Source of the DNA: Nanohaloarchaea archaeon PL-Br10_U2g5
GTDB taxonomy: Archaea > Halobacteriota > Halobacteria > Halobacteriales > Haloferacaceae
Reading direction: 5' to 3'
Assembly: GCA_001564205.1 (NCBI GenBank)
Contig: LKMY01000158.1
Span: 1 to 5,139, forward strand
Length of the DNA: 5,139 bases
Part shown: positions 1 through 5,139 of the stretch, in pieces
Layout of the letters: every line of letters starts with the position of its first letter
Position numbering within the stretch: the first letter of the stretch is position 1
The notes under the pieces: model-generated
What the model was told of the DNA's origin: nothing
Seen by the model: the letters and a program-made list of their open reading frames with translations, nothing else
Database searches by the model: none
Made by a program: the position numbers and the translations under genes

Positions 1-321
1 GACGGGCTCAAAGTGCAGGAGTACGCCCGTTCGTACGGGACGGAGACCGCCGGGGTACTGTTCAACAAAGTTCGCGACGAGGCGTCGAACGTGGCCGAAC
101 AGGCCGACCGCCACTTCGGTGGCCCCGTGCTCGCGAACGTCCCCGACAGTGACGTCGTTCGGGCGGCACGACGCGCCGGTGAGCCCCTCCTGGCGCACGC
201 TCCCGAGAGCGAGCCAGCCGCTTGCTACCGGCGTGCTGCGGCTCGACTCGACGTGCGTGACGGCGACAACGACGCGGTCGCCGAACGGTTTCGGAGCGCG
301 GTCGTCCCCGACACGCCATGA
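1..321 (+). CDS. ParA/MinD-family ATPase, C-terminal fragment (5' end outside window)
   Basis: The reading frame is open from base 1 to the TGA at 319-321, giving 106 visible residues; the start and the Walker A half lie upstream of the window. The internal GTG at position 13 is not a credible start because the homology continues through it (DGLKVQEYAR). The visible part follows the end of a MinD/ParA P-loop ATPase: a helix after the switch region, then the strand and base-contacting segment AGVLFNKVRDE, then FGGPVLANVPDSDVV, then RRAGEPLLAHAPESEPA and a final helix ending AAARL. Known family role: ATP-dependent dimerisation on membrane or DNA to position division, motility, chemosensory or other cargo. 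No amphipathic membrane-targeting helix is evident; the tail is short and acidic. The gene overlaps the next one by ATGA, so they are probably translationally coupled. Which MinD/ParA subgroup it belongs to cannot be decided without the N-terminus. Confidence 0.8.
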   Translation, partial: DGLKVQEYARSYGTETAGVLFNKVRDEASNVAEQADRHFGGPVLANVPDSDVVRAARRAGEPLLAHAPESEPAACYRRAAARLDVRDGDNDAVAERFRSAVVPDTP

Positions 322-977
322 CCGGTGCCAGCGACCCACCAGAGCTCCGAATACCGCGTGGAAACCTGCTCCGCTCGCGAGTCGTCTCTGATATCGGCAC
401 GACGCTATCACGGGTGCTCAGCCGGAACCTGACCGGATACGCGACGCTGGTTCCGCAAGAGACCCTGTTGTTGTCCGGTGATGCAAAAGGCGTTGTAACG
501 TTCACAGACGGGATTCCCGTCCTTGCGTACAACACGGTGACCGACAGCGGTGGGCCGGACGCGCTCGCGGAGCTTGCGGTTCCCGGACCGTATCGGGTGG
601 AACTGTACGCGGTCGGCGCCGAATCACTCGAGGCGGCCCATGGTGCGGAGACGCTCCGTGTCGCGCCGGGCGCGCCGGCGACCGAGCTCGCCGACGATCA
701 AGCGCTCGCCGACCGGGTCCGCGAGGCTGCACCGGACCACCGACTGGACGACGAAGGCGAAGAGACCGACGCGGTCGCGGCGTTTCTCGGCAACGATGAC
801 CGCATCGAAGCAATTCGTGAGCAGGCGCAGGTCGAGGCCCGAAATCGGGCGGAAGAGTGGGGACTCGATGAGGCGCTTGAGGATACTGCTGTCGACGACA
901 ACGCACGTGACGACGGTGCGCTCGATGACGATGTCGAGAGCGAAGCGCCGGAGATGCCGGGGGATGACGGAGCCTGA
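318..977 (+). CDS. Acidic hypothetical protein with DUF4388/PATAN-like central region
   Basis: This encodes 219 residues; no characterised family is firmly recognised. The ATG at 318 lies in the ATGA overlap with the upstream ATPase stop; no Shine-Dalgarno is seen, so translation probably depends on coupling. Residues 13-45 form an N-terminal segment with basic residues (RGNLLRSRVVSDIGTTLSRV). Residues 50-98 have the pattern G-V-V-T-F-T-D-G-I-P-V-L-A-Y, then G-G-x-D-A-L-x-E-L and G-P-Y-R-V-E-L-Y. This resembles the signature of DUF4388/PATAN domains (a strand with 'F.dG..v.A', then 'G..Al..L', then 'g.f.f'); the resemblance is my inference from pattern, not a search. Residues 125-182 look helical (AIREQAQVEARNRAEEWGL), and 183-219 are a strongly acidic, probably disordered tail. 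No membrane segment or signal peptide is seen. The 3' end overlaps the next gene by 14 nt. A role as partner or adaptor of the ParA-type ATPase is the simplest reading of the context. Confidence 0.8.
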   Translation: MTGASDPPELRIPRGNLLRSRVVSDIGTTLSRVLSRNLTGYATLVPQETLLLSGDAKGVVTFTDGIPVLAYNTVTDSGGPDALAELAVPGPYRVELYAVGAESLEAAHGAETLRVAPGAPATELADDQALADRVREAAPDHRLDDEGEETDAVAAFLGNDDRIEAIREQAQVEARNRAEEWGLDEALEDTAVDDNARDDGALDDDVESEAPEMPGDDGA

Positions 978-1746
978 ACCGAGCGGTTTTGGTCCACACG
1001 CCCGTATCGTTCGTATCACTGTACTCAGGCTCCTCACACTGACGGCGCCGACAGAGTTCGCCGACTGGTATGCGGCGAGCCGCGCGTACACGCGCCACGT
1101 CGCCGAAGGGATGGCTTTCGACGGGGCATCGACGCTGGACGGCGAGCGGGTGACCGAGACGCTTCGGAGCGCTCCGACCGAGCTGTCGTCCGCCGCCGCA
1201 CGGTCGGTCGCGACGACGCTGTTGGCGGATGGCGCGTTCTCGGAGCCGTACTGCGAGTGGCTCCCGACGTGGTACGAGCTCGGGTTGATCGCGCCGGTAC
1301 GATACGGAGAGTGGCGGCTTCGACGAGTCGCGACCGAAATTGCGAAGCGTGCCGCCGTGACGGTGACGGCACCGAGATTCTCCCGTCCGCAGGACGTACT
1401 CGTCGACGGCCGACCGGCGCTTGCAGGAGTCTCCGGATTCCGCGACCGGTTCGTGCTCGCGGACGCGCTCTTACACCTGGAGTGGTTCGTCCACGTCGCG
1501 ACCGCAGACGGTATCGACGTGCCAGCCAACCTTGTCGAGCGGACCCGCGAGGAGTCGCTCTCGTACTACGCCGGTGACCGCGCCCATCTCTCGCCGGAAG
1601 TGCGTCGGTTTCAGCGGCTCTTATTCGCCGACGACGAGTGGGTCCACCGCGTCAACGATCGGTACGGGCTCGACAGCGCGCTGTTCGATCTCTGGGAGCG
1701 GCTCTTGTCGGCGGAGCGACAGCGTCTCAAGGCGGAATCACGGTAG
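964..1746 (+). CDS. Hypothetical protein, Trp/Arg-rich, third gene of the ParA-type operon
   Basis: This encodes 260 residues with a TAG stop at 1744-1746; I do not recognise the family. The frame is open much further upstream, but the upstream translation is an Arg-rich shadow of the preceding gene, so I chose the ATG at 964, with GGAG at 950-953 as a plausible ribosome-binding site. The only other in-frame ATG nearby is Met50 (1111). Codons just after 977 have a lower G/C third position than the rest, but a protein-like stretch before Met50 (EFADWYAASRAYTRHVAEG) supports the longer form. The protein is mostly helical by eye, with conspicuous aromatic clusters (FSEPYCEWLPTWYELGLIAP at 92-111, HLEWFVHV at 171-178, DEWVHRVNDRYGLD at 224-237) and a basic C-terminal helix (WERLLSAERQRLKAESR). 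It lacks the extreme acidity of its neighbours. There are no membrane segments and no obvious catalytic motif. Its 14-nt overlap with the preceding gene implies co-expression with the ATPase pair. Confidence 0.78.
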   Translation: MTEPEPSGFGPHARIVRITVLRLLTLTAPTEFADWYAASRAYTRHVAEGMAFDGASTLDGERVTETLRSAPTELSSAAARSVATTLLADGAFSEPYCEWLPTWYELGLIAPVRYGEWRLRRVATEIAKRAAVTVTAPRFSRPQDVLVDGRPALAGVSGFRDRFVLADALLHLEWFVHVATADGIDVPANLVERTREESLSYYAGDRAHLSPEVRRFQRLLFADDEWVHRVNDRYGLDSALFDLWERLLSAERQRLKAESR

Positions 1747-1747
1747 T

Positions 1748-1764
1748 GTTACAGAAGCCGTAAC
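1748..1764. repeat. Inverted repeat GTTAC-N7-GTAAC just after the operon stop
   Basis: GTTAC at 1748-1752 and GTAAC at 1760-1764 are perfect complements separated by 7 nt, starting 2 nt after the TAG of the third operon gene. It could be an RNA hairpin at the 3' end of the transcript or a protein site. No T-run follows, so a terminator function is not supported. A 5-bp repeat could also be chance. Confidence 0.35.
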
Positions 1765-1799
1765 GTGTGTCAGAGGTTGTAGATCGCGAAGCAGCTAAG

Positions 1800-1809
1800 T
1801 ATAGATAAA
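1800..1809. promoter_or_regulatory. Isolated TATA-like AT pocket
   Basis: TATAGATAAA reads as a TATA-like element on the plus strand, and its complement TTTATCTATA is equally plausible on the minus strand. On the plus strand a start near 1830-1835 would give a distal ppsA transcript with a leader of about 180 nt. On the minus strand it would fire antisense into the third operon gene. No start codon suited to a leaderless gene sits at the right distance on the plus strand. I list it as a possible secondary promoter only. Confidence 0.25.
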
Positions 1810-1893
1810 TGTGGTTACATGGTCACGTACGGACCGTGTAGCGGTTCGTCCCTCCCCTCGCGTTTCGGCCCTCGTTTGCTTTCTGGAGAACGA

Positions 1894-1912
1894 CAGTGCT
1901 GTGGCAACACTG
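1894..1912. repeat. 19-nt imperfect dyad upstream of ppsA
   Basis: CAGTG at 1894-1898 pairs with CACTG at 1908-1912. After one C/A mismatch, TG at 1900-1901 pairs with CA at 1905-1906, so the dyad is centred on G1903. It lies about 40 nt upstream of the ppsA TATA box, a position suited to an upstream activator. It resembles no operator I can name with confidence. Confidence 0.35.
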
Positions 1913-1932
1913 AATGGAAACGATCGGTGTGA

Positions 1933-1950
1933 TAACTCGTACCCGAGTAA
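1933..1950. promoter_or_regulatory. TrmB-like operator of ppsA
   Basis: The sequence contains AACT (1934-1937), seven bases, then GAGTA (1945-1949), one base off the TACT-N7/8-GAGTA motif known for the haloarchaeal sugar-sensing regulator TrmB. On the complementary strand it reads TACT-N7-GAGTT, also one base off. It is a dyad: ACTCG (1935-1939) and CGAGT (1944-1948) are perfect inverted arms around TACC, with an outer T/A pair at 1933 and 1950. It ends directly before the TATA box, where it would sit on or next to the BRE. TrmB in Halobacterium salinarum controls gluconeogenic genes including ppsA when glucose is scarce, so motif, place and target agree. Binding itself is inferred. Confidence 0.6.
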
Positions 1951-1951
1951 T

Positions 1952-1959
1952 CTTTTATT
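1952..1959 (+). promoter_or_regulatory. Probable TATA box of ppsA
   Basis: CTTTTATT is the best TATA-like string in the 100 nt before ppsA. With the usual archaeal spacing of 25-28 nt, transcription would start near 1981-1984, leaving a leader of about 33-36 nt with no clear Shine-Dalgarno. A weaker alternative, TTCATACG at 1982-1989, would give a nearly leaderless mRNA. Confidence 0.5.
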
Positions 1960-2016
1960 CAGCGTTTCATCGTCCGGAAGCTTCATACGCTGGCTCGCGG
2001 AACCTCCGGACACAGA

Positions 2017-4347
2017 ATGGCAGTACTCTGGCTGGAGGACGTTGACGCCGACGACGTCGGGACCGTCGGCGGAAAGGCAGCGTCGCTCGGTGAACTCATC
2101 GGTGCGGGGCTCCCGGTACCGCCGGGTTTCACTGTCACCGCTGGCACGTATCGAGCGTTCATCGAGGAGGCAGCAATCGACGAGGAGCTGTTCGCCGCCG
2201 TCGACGTCGATCCCGAGGATTCCGCCGCGCTCCGCGAGGCCGAAGAGACCGCTTCGGAGTTGATCCTCGGGACTCCGTTCCCCGACGAGGTCCGTGAGGA
2301 GATCCTCGACCGATATCGATCGATGGGAACCGACAACGAGGAGGCGTTCGTCGCCGTGCGCTCGTCTGCGACCGCCGAGGACCTTCCCGACTCCTCGTTT
2401 GCGGGCCAACAGGAGACGTTCCTCAACGTCCGCGAAGCCGACCTCCTCCGCCGGGTGAAAGAGTGTTGGGCGTCGCTTTTCACCCAGCGGGCGATCTACT
2501 ACCGTCAACAGCGTGGCTTCCCACACGCCGACGTGGACATCGCGGTGGTCGTTCAGCGGATGGTCGACGCCGAGAAGTCCGGCGTGATGTTCACCAGCCA
2601 TCCCTCGACCGGCGATCCGCAGATTACCATCGAAGCCGCGTGGGGGCTCGGTGAAGCCGTCGTTTCGGGAACGGTCTCACCCGACAACTACGTCTACGAC
2701 CGCGAGCGCGAAACGGTCGACAAAGTCACCGTCGCCGACAAGAAAGTCGAGATGGTGAAAGACGACGAGACGGGCGAAACCGTCCAGCTCGACGTCGACG
2801 ACGAGCGGCGGAAGGCGCGAGTCCTCTCGGACGAAGAGATAGGAGCGTTGGTCGTACTCGGCGAGCGCGTCGAGGACCACTACGGGACGCCACAAGACGT
2901 CGAGTGGGCGATCTACGACGGAGAGATATACATGCTCCAGTCCCGCCCGATCACGACGATTCAGGAGAGCGCGGACGGGGACGCTGAGGGCGGCGAGAGC
3001 AGTACAAACACCGCGGATCCGACGGGAGCGGCTAACGGCGGCGGAACACGTGGCGGTGCGGACGACGAGGACGTGCTCGTCGACGGCCTCGGCGCGAGTC
3101 CGGGCGTCGTCTCCGGCACCGTGCGGATTATCCACAAGCTCGACCACCTCGATCAGGTACAGGAGGGCGACATCATCGTGACCGAGATGACGATGCCGGA
3201 CATGGTCCCCGCGATGAAACGCGCCGCGGGAATCGTCACTGACGAGGGGGGGATGACGAGCCACGCGGCGATCATCTCTCGCGAACTCGGTGTTCCGGCC
3301 GTCGTCGGCACCGGAAACGGGACGCGAGTTCTCGACGACGGGCAGGGCGTAACGATCGACGGCAACAAGGGAACCATCCAGGCCGGCGTCGACGAGGATG
3401 CCGAGCCGGGAGAGGAGTTCGAGCCGGTCGAGGCCGCGCGTCCGGAGACGCCCGTCAAGCCGATGACGGCAACGGAGGTGAAAGTGAACGTCTCGATTCC
3501 GGAGGCGGCCGAACGCGCCGCGGCGACCGGCGCCGACGGCGTCGGGCTGCTCCGGATCGAGCATATGGTGCTCACGCTCGGAAAGACGCCGGAACGGTAC
3601 ATCACTGATCACGGGGTTCGCGCGTATCAGGACGAGCTCATCGAAGGGGTTCGCCGGGTCGCGGACGAGTTCTACCCGCGTCCGGTTCGGGTTCGGACCA
3701 TCGACGCCCCGACCGACGAGTTCCGAGAGCTCGAAGGCGGCGAGGGAGAGCCGAACGAGCACAATCCGATGCTCGGTTGGCGGGGGATCCGACGCAGCCT
3801 CGATAAGCCGGATCCGTTCCGCCAAGAGCTCGCCGCGTTCGCGCGGCTCTATGAGATGGGATACAACAACCTCGAAGTGATGTTCCCGCTTGTCAACGAC
3901 GCGGTCGAGATCGAGGGGATCAAAAGGCACATGCGCGATGCCGGGATCGATCCCGAGACGCACCGATGGGGCGTCATGATTGAGACGCCGGCGAGCGCGC
4001 TCCAGATAGCGGAGTTGGCTGCGGCCGGGATCGACTTCGCCTCCTTCGGGACGAACGACCTCACGCAGTACACGCTCGCGGTCGACCGCAACAACGAGCA
4101 CGTCGCCGACCGGTTCGACGAGCTACACCCCGCGGTGTTGAAACTCATCGGCGACACGATCGAGACGTGCCGCGAGCTCGGCGTCGACACCAGCATCTGC
4201 GGACAGGCCGGCTCGAAGCCGGAGATGGTCGATTTCCTCGTCGAAGAGGGCGTCTCATCGATCTCCGCGAACATCGACGCCGTCCGAGACGTGCAACACG
4301 AGGTGAAACGGACCGAACAGCGGCTCCTCCTCGACTCGGTCCGTTAA
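2017..4347 (+). CDS. ppsA: Phosphoenolpyruvate synthase (pyruvate, water dikinase)
   Basis: This 776-residue cytoplasmic enzyme catalyses ATP + pyruvate + H2O to AMP + PEP + Pi (EC 2.7.9.2), the entry of pyruvate into gluconeogenesis. The N-terminal ATP/pyruvate-binding domain (about 1-315) has VGGKAASLGE with Lys20, the loop RSSATAEDLPDSSFAGQQ at 115-132, MFTSHPSTGD at 191-200 and the domain end YMLQSRPIT. A Gly/Ala/Asp-rich linker (about 316-350) follows. The swivelling phosphohistidine domain has GGMTSHAAIISREL with catalytic His416. The C-terminal PEP/pyruvate TIM barrel has NPMLGWRG (583-590), VMIETPAS (653-660), FGTNDLTQYTLAVDR (677-691) and CGQAGS with Cys728 as the usual acid/base. 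TDEFRELEGGEGEPNEHNPM matches PpsA rather than PPDK or PTS enzyme I. The length is normal and no disruption is seen. The ATG at 2017 directly begins the domain. The gene has its own promoter, with a TrmB-like operator suggesting sugar-responsive control, and converges with the NfeD gene downstream. Confidence 0.97.
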   Translation: MAVLWLEDVDADDVGTVGGKAASLGELIGAGLPVPPGFTVTAGTYRAFIEEAAIDEELFAAVDVDPEDSAALREAEETASELILGTPFPDEVREEILDRYRSMGTDNEEAFVAVRSSATAEDLPDSSFAGQQETFLNVREADLLRRVKECWASLFTQRAIYYRQQRGFPHADVDIAVVVQRMVDAEKSGVMFTSHPSTGDPQITIEAAWGLGEAVVSGTVSPDNYVYDRERETVDKVTVADKKVEMVKDDETGETVQLDVDDERRKARVLSDEEIGALVVLGERVEDHYGTPQDVEWAIYDGEIYMLQSRPITTIQESADGDAEGGESSTNTADPTGAANGGGTRGGADDEDVLVDGLGASPGVVSGTVRIIHKLDHLDQVQEGDIIVTEMTMPDMVPAMKRAAGIVTDEGGMTSHAAIISRELGVPAVVGTGNGTRVLDDGQGVTIDGNKGTIQAGVDEDAEPGEEFEPVEAARPETPVKPMTATEVKVNVSIPEAAERAAATGADGVGLLRIEHMVLTLGKTPERYITDHGVRAYQDELIEGVRRVADEFYPRPVRVRTIDAPTDEFRELEGGEGEPNEHNPMLGWRGIRRSLDKPDPFRQELAAFARLYEMGYNNLEVMFPLVNDAVEIEGIKRHMRDAGIDPETHRWGVMIETPASALQIAELAAAGIDFASFGTNDLTQYTLAVDRNNEHVADRFDELHPAVLKLIGDTIETCRELGVDTSICGQAGSKPEMVDFLVEEGVSSISANIDAVRDVQHEVKRTEQRLLLDSVR

Positions 4348-4389
4348 CCCGTCAGAGCGGTTCCGGAGAGCGGTACGGGTGTCCGACCC
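4347..4389. other. Convergent gap between ppsA and nfeD with weak hairpins
   Basis: Only 52 nt separate the two convergent stop codons. ACCCGT (4347-4352) can pair with ACGGGT (4375-4380) around a 22-nt loop; alternatively GGGT (4377-4380) can pair with ACCC (4386-4389) around 5 nt. Neither is followed by a T-run on either strand, so these are weak candidates for bidirectional termination or 3'-end structure. With such a short gap the two mRNAs may overlap at their 3' ends. Confidence 0.3.
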
Positions 4390-4399
4390 AGATCTCGAT

Positions 4400-5083
4400 T
4401 CACTCCCGTTCGGTTTCGGTCTCGAAATCAGCGTCGTCCGCATCACCGGTCTCTTGTGCGTCATCAGTCTCTCGCGAACCACCGGTCTCTTGTGCGTCAT
4501 CAGTCTCGTCTGACCCCGTTTTATTCACTTCCGCCGCCTTCCGAGCTCGGTCCGCCGCAAGCTCTTTGTCGATATCGTCTTCGACGTAGCCCATCGACTC
4601 CACCGTGACGACGTTTCCGCCGCCCGGATCGACGACCATCACTTCCTCGCCCTCTTCGATCGTTCCCTCGATCGAGCGCGCAGAGTAGTACGGGTTGAAG
4701 CCGCCGCCGGAGAGCTTCACCTCACCGCCGGACGTCGTCACCGTCTCGATGACGGTGCCGGTCTTCCCTTTCAGCGAGTCGCTGTCGCTCGTCTGTTGTT
4801 GACCCTTCCCGCCGTAGAGGTCGAACTCGTTGTACCCGTAGAAGGCGGCCGCACCGAAGACGAGCGTGAGCATCGCCATGATCAACGTGAGGCCTGCGCC
4901 CGCGATCCCGAGCGACGCCAGCAGGAGACCGCCAAGTCCCGCTCCGATCAGCGCGATCCCGACGACGATGAAGTTGGCACCCGGAGCGATCGCCTCTGCC
5001 ATCGAGAGGAGCAATCCCGCCGTCAACAACAGAAGGGGAAGAGTGTCCGGAGCCAACAGGCCGGACTGCAGGAGCACATCCAT
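4400..5083 (-). CDS. Short-form NfeD-like membrane protein
   Basis: This encodes 227 residues: three closely spaced hydrophobic segments (about 14-34, 38-58 and 59-83), a soluble NfeD C-terminal OB-fold domain (about 104-163, with LKGKTGTVIETVTTSGGEVK, then YYSARS, then EGEEVMVVDPGGGNVVTVE), and an acidic tail. It lacks the ClpP-like serine protease domain of long NfeD proteins, so it is the short type. Family knowledge: short NfeD proteins usually partner with stomatin/SPFH proteins in membrane-quality or microdomain functions; their biochemical activity is not settled. No stomatin gene is present here, and the gene converges on ppsA, so any partner would lie beyond the right edge or elsewhere. 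The ATG at 5083 starts just before the first membrane helix, and an upstream TATA-like box at the right distance suggests a leaderless mRNA; no Shine-Dalgarno is present. The tail from about residue 190 carries a 12-residue tandem repeat. Confidence 0.88.
   Translation of the reverse strand: MDVLLQSGLLAPDTLPLLLLTAGLLLSMAEAIAPGANFIVVGIALIGAGLGGLLLASLGIAGAGLTLIMAMLTLVFGAAAFYGYNEFDLYGGKGQQQTSDSDSLKGKTGTVIETVTTSGGEVKLSGGGFNPYYSARSIEGTIEEGEEVMVVDPGGGNVVTVESMGYVEDDIDKELAADRARKAAEVNKTGSDETDDAQETGGSRETDDAQETGDADDADFETETERE
4444..4515. repeat. 36-bp in-frame tandem duplication in the nfeD tail
   Basis: A perfect 28-nt direct repeat occupies 4444-4471 and 4480-4507, with a period of 36 nt (12 codons). 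On the coding strand it gives ETDDAQETG twice (ETDDAQETGGSR followed by ETDDAQETGDAD). Identity at synonymous positions points to a recent duplication by slippage or recombination rather than selection on the peptide alone. The second unit's outer edge at 4515 is approximate. Confidence 0.9.
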
Positions 5084-5105
5084 GTCGGGAGGTACGGCCG
5101 CGTAG

Positions 5106-5112
5106 TGATAAG
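5106..5112 (-). promoter_or_regulatory. TATA box of the NfeD gene
   Basis: On the minus strand the string CTTATCA (within ACTTATCAC) is centred about 26 nt upstream of the ATG at 5083. This is the spacing at which transcription would begin at or next to the start codon, the leaderless arrangement common in haloarchaea. The segment before the ATG has no purine-rich Shine-Dalgarno on the coding strand, which agrees. Confidence 0.55.
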
Positions 5113-5139
5113 TTGTTGTGCGAATCGGTTGTTCTGCGA

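Larger units (their letters stand above)
1747..2016. other. 270-nt intergenic region between the operon and ppsA
   Basis: No convincing coding sequence lies here: frames open across it are extensions of shadows from the flanking genes. It is more A/T-rich than the genes around it and contains, in order, a small inverted repeat just after the upstream stop, an AT pocket with a TATA-like string, a 19-nt imperfect dyad, a TrmB-operator-like dyad and the probable ppsA TATA box. These are listed separately. No U-rich terminator tract is visible after the stop at 1746. Confidence 0.8.

Noticed and set aside
13..15. GTG as start of the ParA-type gene
   Set aside because: The frame continues to the left edge and family resemblance runs through it; only a C-terminal third of a MinD/ParA protein would result.
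550..963. Upstream extension of the third operon gene
   Set aside because: The frame is open, but the translation here is Arg/Ser-rich shadow of the acidic second gene; the ATG at 964 with GGAG upstream is preferred.
624..1529. Minus-strand open frame (301 codons) across the second and third operon genes
   Set aside because: It spans two well-supported plus-strand genes and their overlap; its Ser/Arg-rich composition is typical of a shadow frame.
1795..2601. Minus-strand open frame (268 codons) covering the ppsA promoter and N-terminus
   Set aside because: Most of it is antisense to the conserved PpsA ATP-binding domain and the rest runs through the regulatory region; no start context or family resemblance was found.
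2677..4101. Long minus-strand open frame (474 codons) opposite ppsA
   Set aside because: It lies wholly antisense to an intact, motif-rich ppsA. Long antisense frames are expected in high-G+C genes, and its Arg/Val/Asp-rich translation has no recognisable domain.
4348..4399. Canonical terminator between ppsA and nfeD
   Set aside because: Weak stems are possible but there is no T-run on either strand, so I list structure only.
4444..4507. Direct repeats as a CRISPR-like array
   Set aside because: There are only two copies with an 8-nt gap, in frame inside a coding sequence; this is a coding tandem duplication.
4167..4589. Plus-strand open frame running from the end of ppsA into the NfeD gene
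   Set aside because: It is out of frame with ppsA and antisense to NfeD; its Ser-rich repeat region is the complement of the NfeD tail duplication.

Overview
The window looks like chromosomal DNA from an extremely halophilic archaeon (class Halobacteria). The evidence is G+C-rich coding sequence with strong third-position G/C, very acidic proteins (Asp/Glu-rich linkers and tails), archaeal TATA-type promoters close to start codons, almost no Shine-Dalgarno sequences, and an archaeal-type phosphoenolpyruvate synthase. The genus cannot be fixed from this sequence; a member of the Haloferacales such as Halorubrum is only a guess.

Layout. Positions 1-1746 (+) hold a tightly packed, probably co-transcribed set of three genes. 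The first is the C-terminal end of a ParA/MinD-family P-loop ATPase, cut by the left edge. It overlaps by ATGA the start of an acidic 219-residue protein, whose middle resembles the small 'fill-in' domain called DUF4388/PATAN. That gene overlaps by 14 nt a 260-residue, tryptophan- and arginine-rich protein I do not recognise. The overlaps argue that the three products work together, possibly as a ParA-type positioning or signalling module with two uncharacterised partners. This is the part of the window most likely to be undescribed.

Positions 1747-2016 are a 270-nt non-coding region. It contains several dyads, an isolated TATA-like AT pocket and, next to the likely ppsA TATA box, a near-match to the haloarchaeal TrmB operator (TACT-N7/8-GAGTA). 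TrmB is the sugar-responsive regulator of gluconeogenesis in Halobacterium, so the site fits the gene it precedes.

Positions 2017-4347 (+) encode a full-length phosphoenolpyruvate synthase (776 aa), with the ATP/pyruvate-binding domain, the phosphohistidine domain (His416) and the C-terminal TIM barrel (Cys728) all intact. It makes PEP from pyruvate for gluconeogenesis.

Positions 4400-5083 (-) encode a short NfeD-type membrane protein (three N-terminal membrane segments, an OB-fold domain, an acidic tail). It converges on ppsA across a 52-bp gap. A TATA-like box about 26 nt upstream of its ATG suggests a leaderless transcript. Its tail carries a 36-bp in-frame tandem duplication. No tRNA, rRNA, CRISPR array, insertion sequence or integrase is visible.
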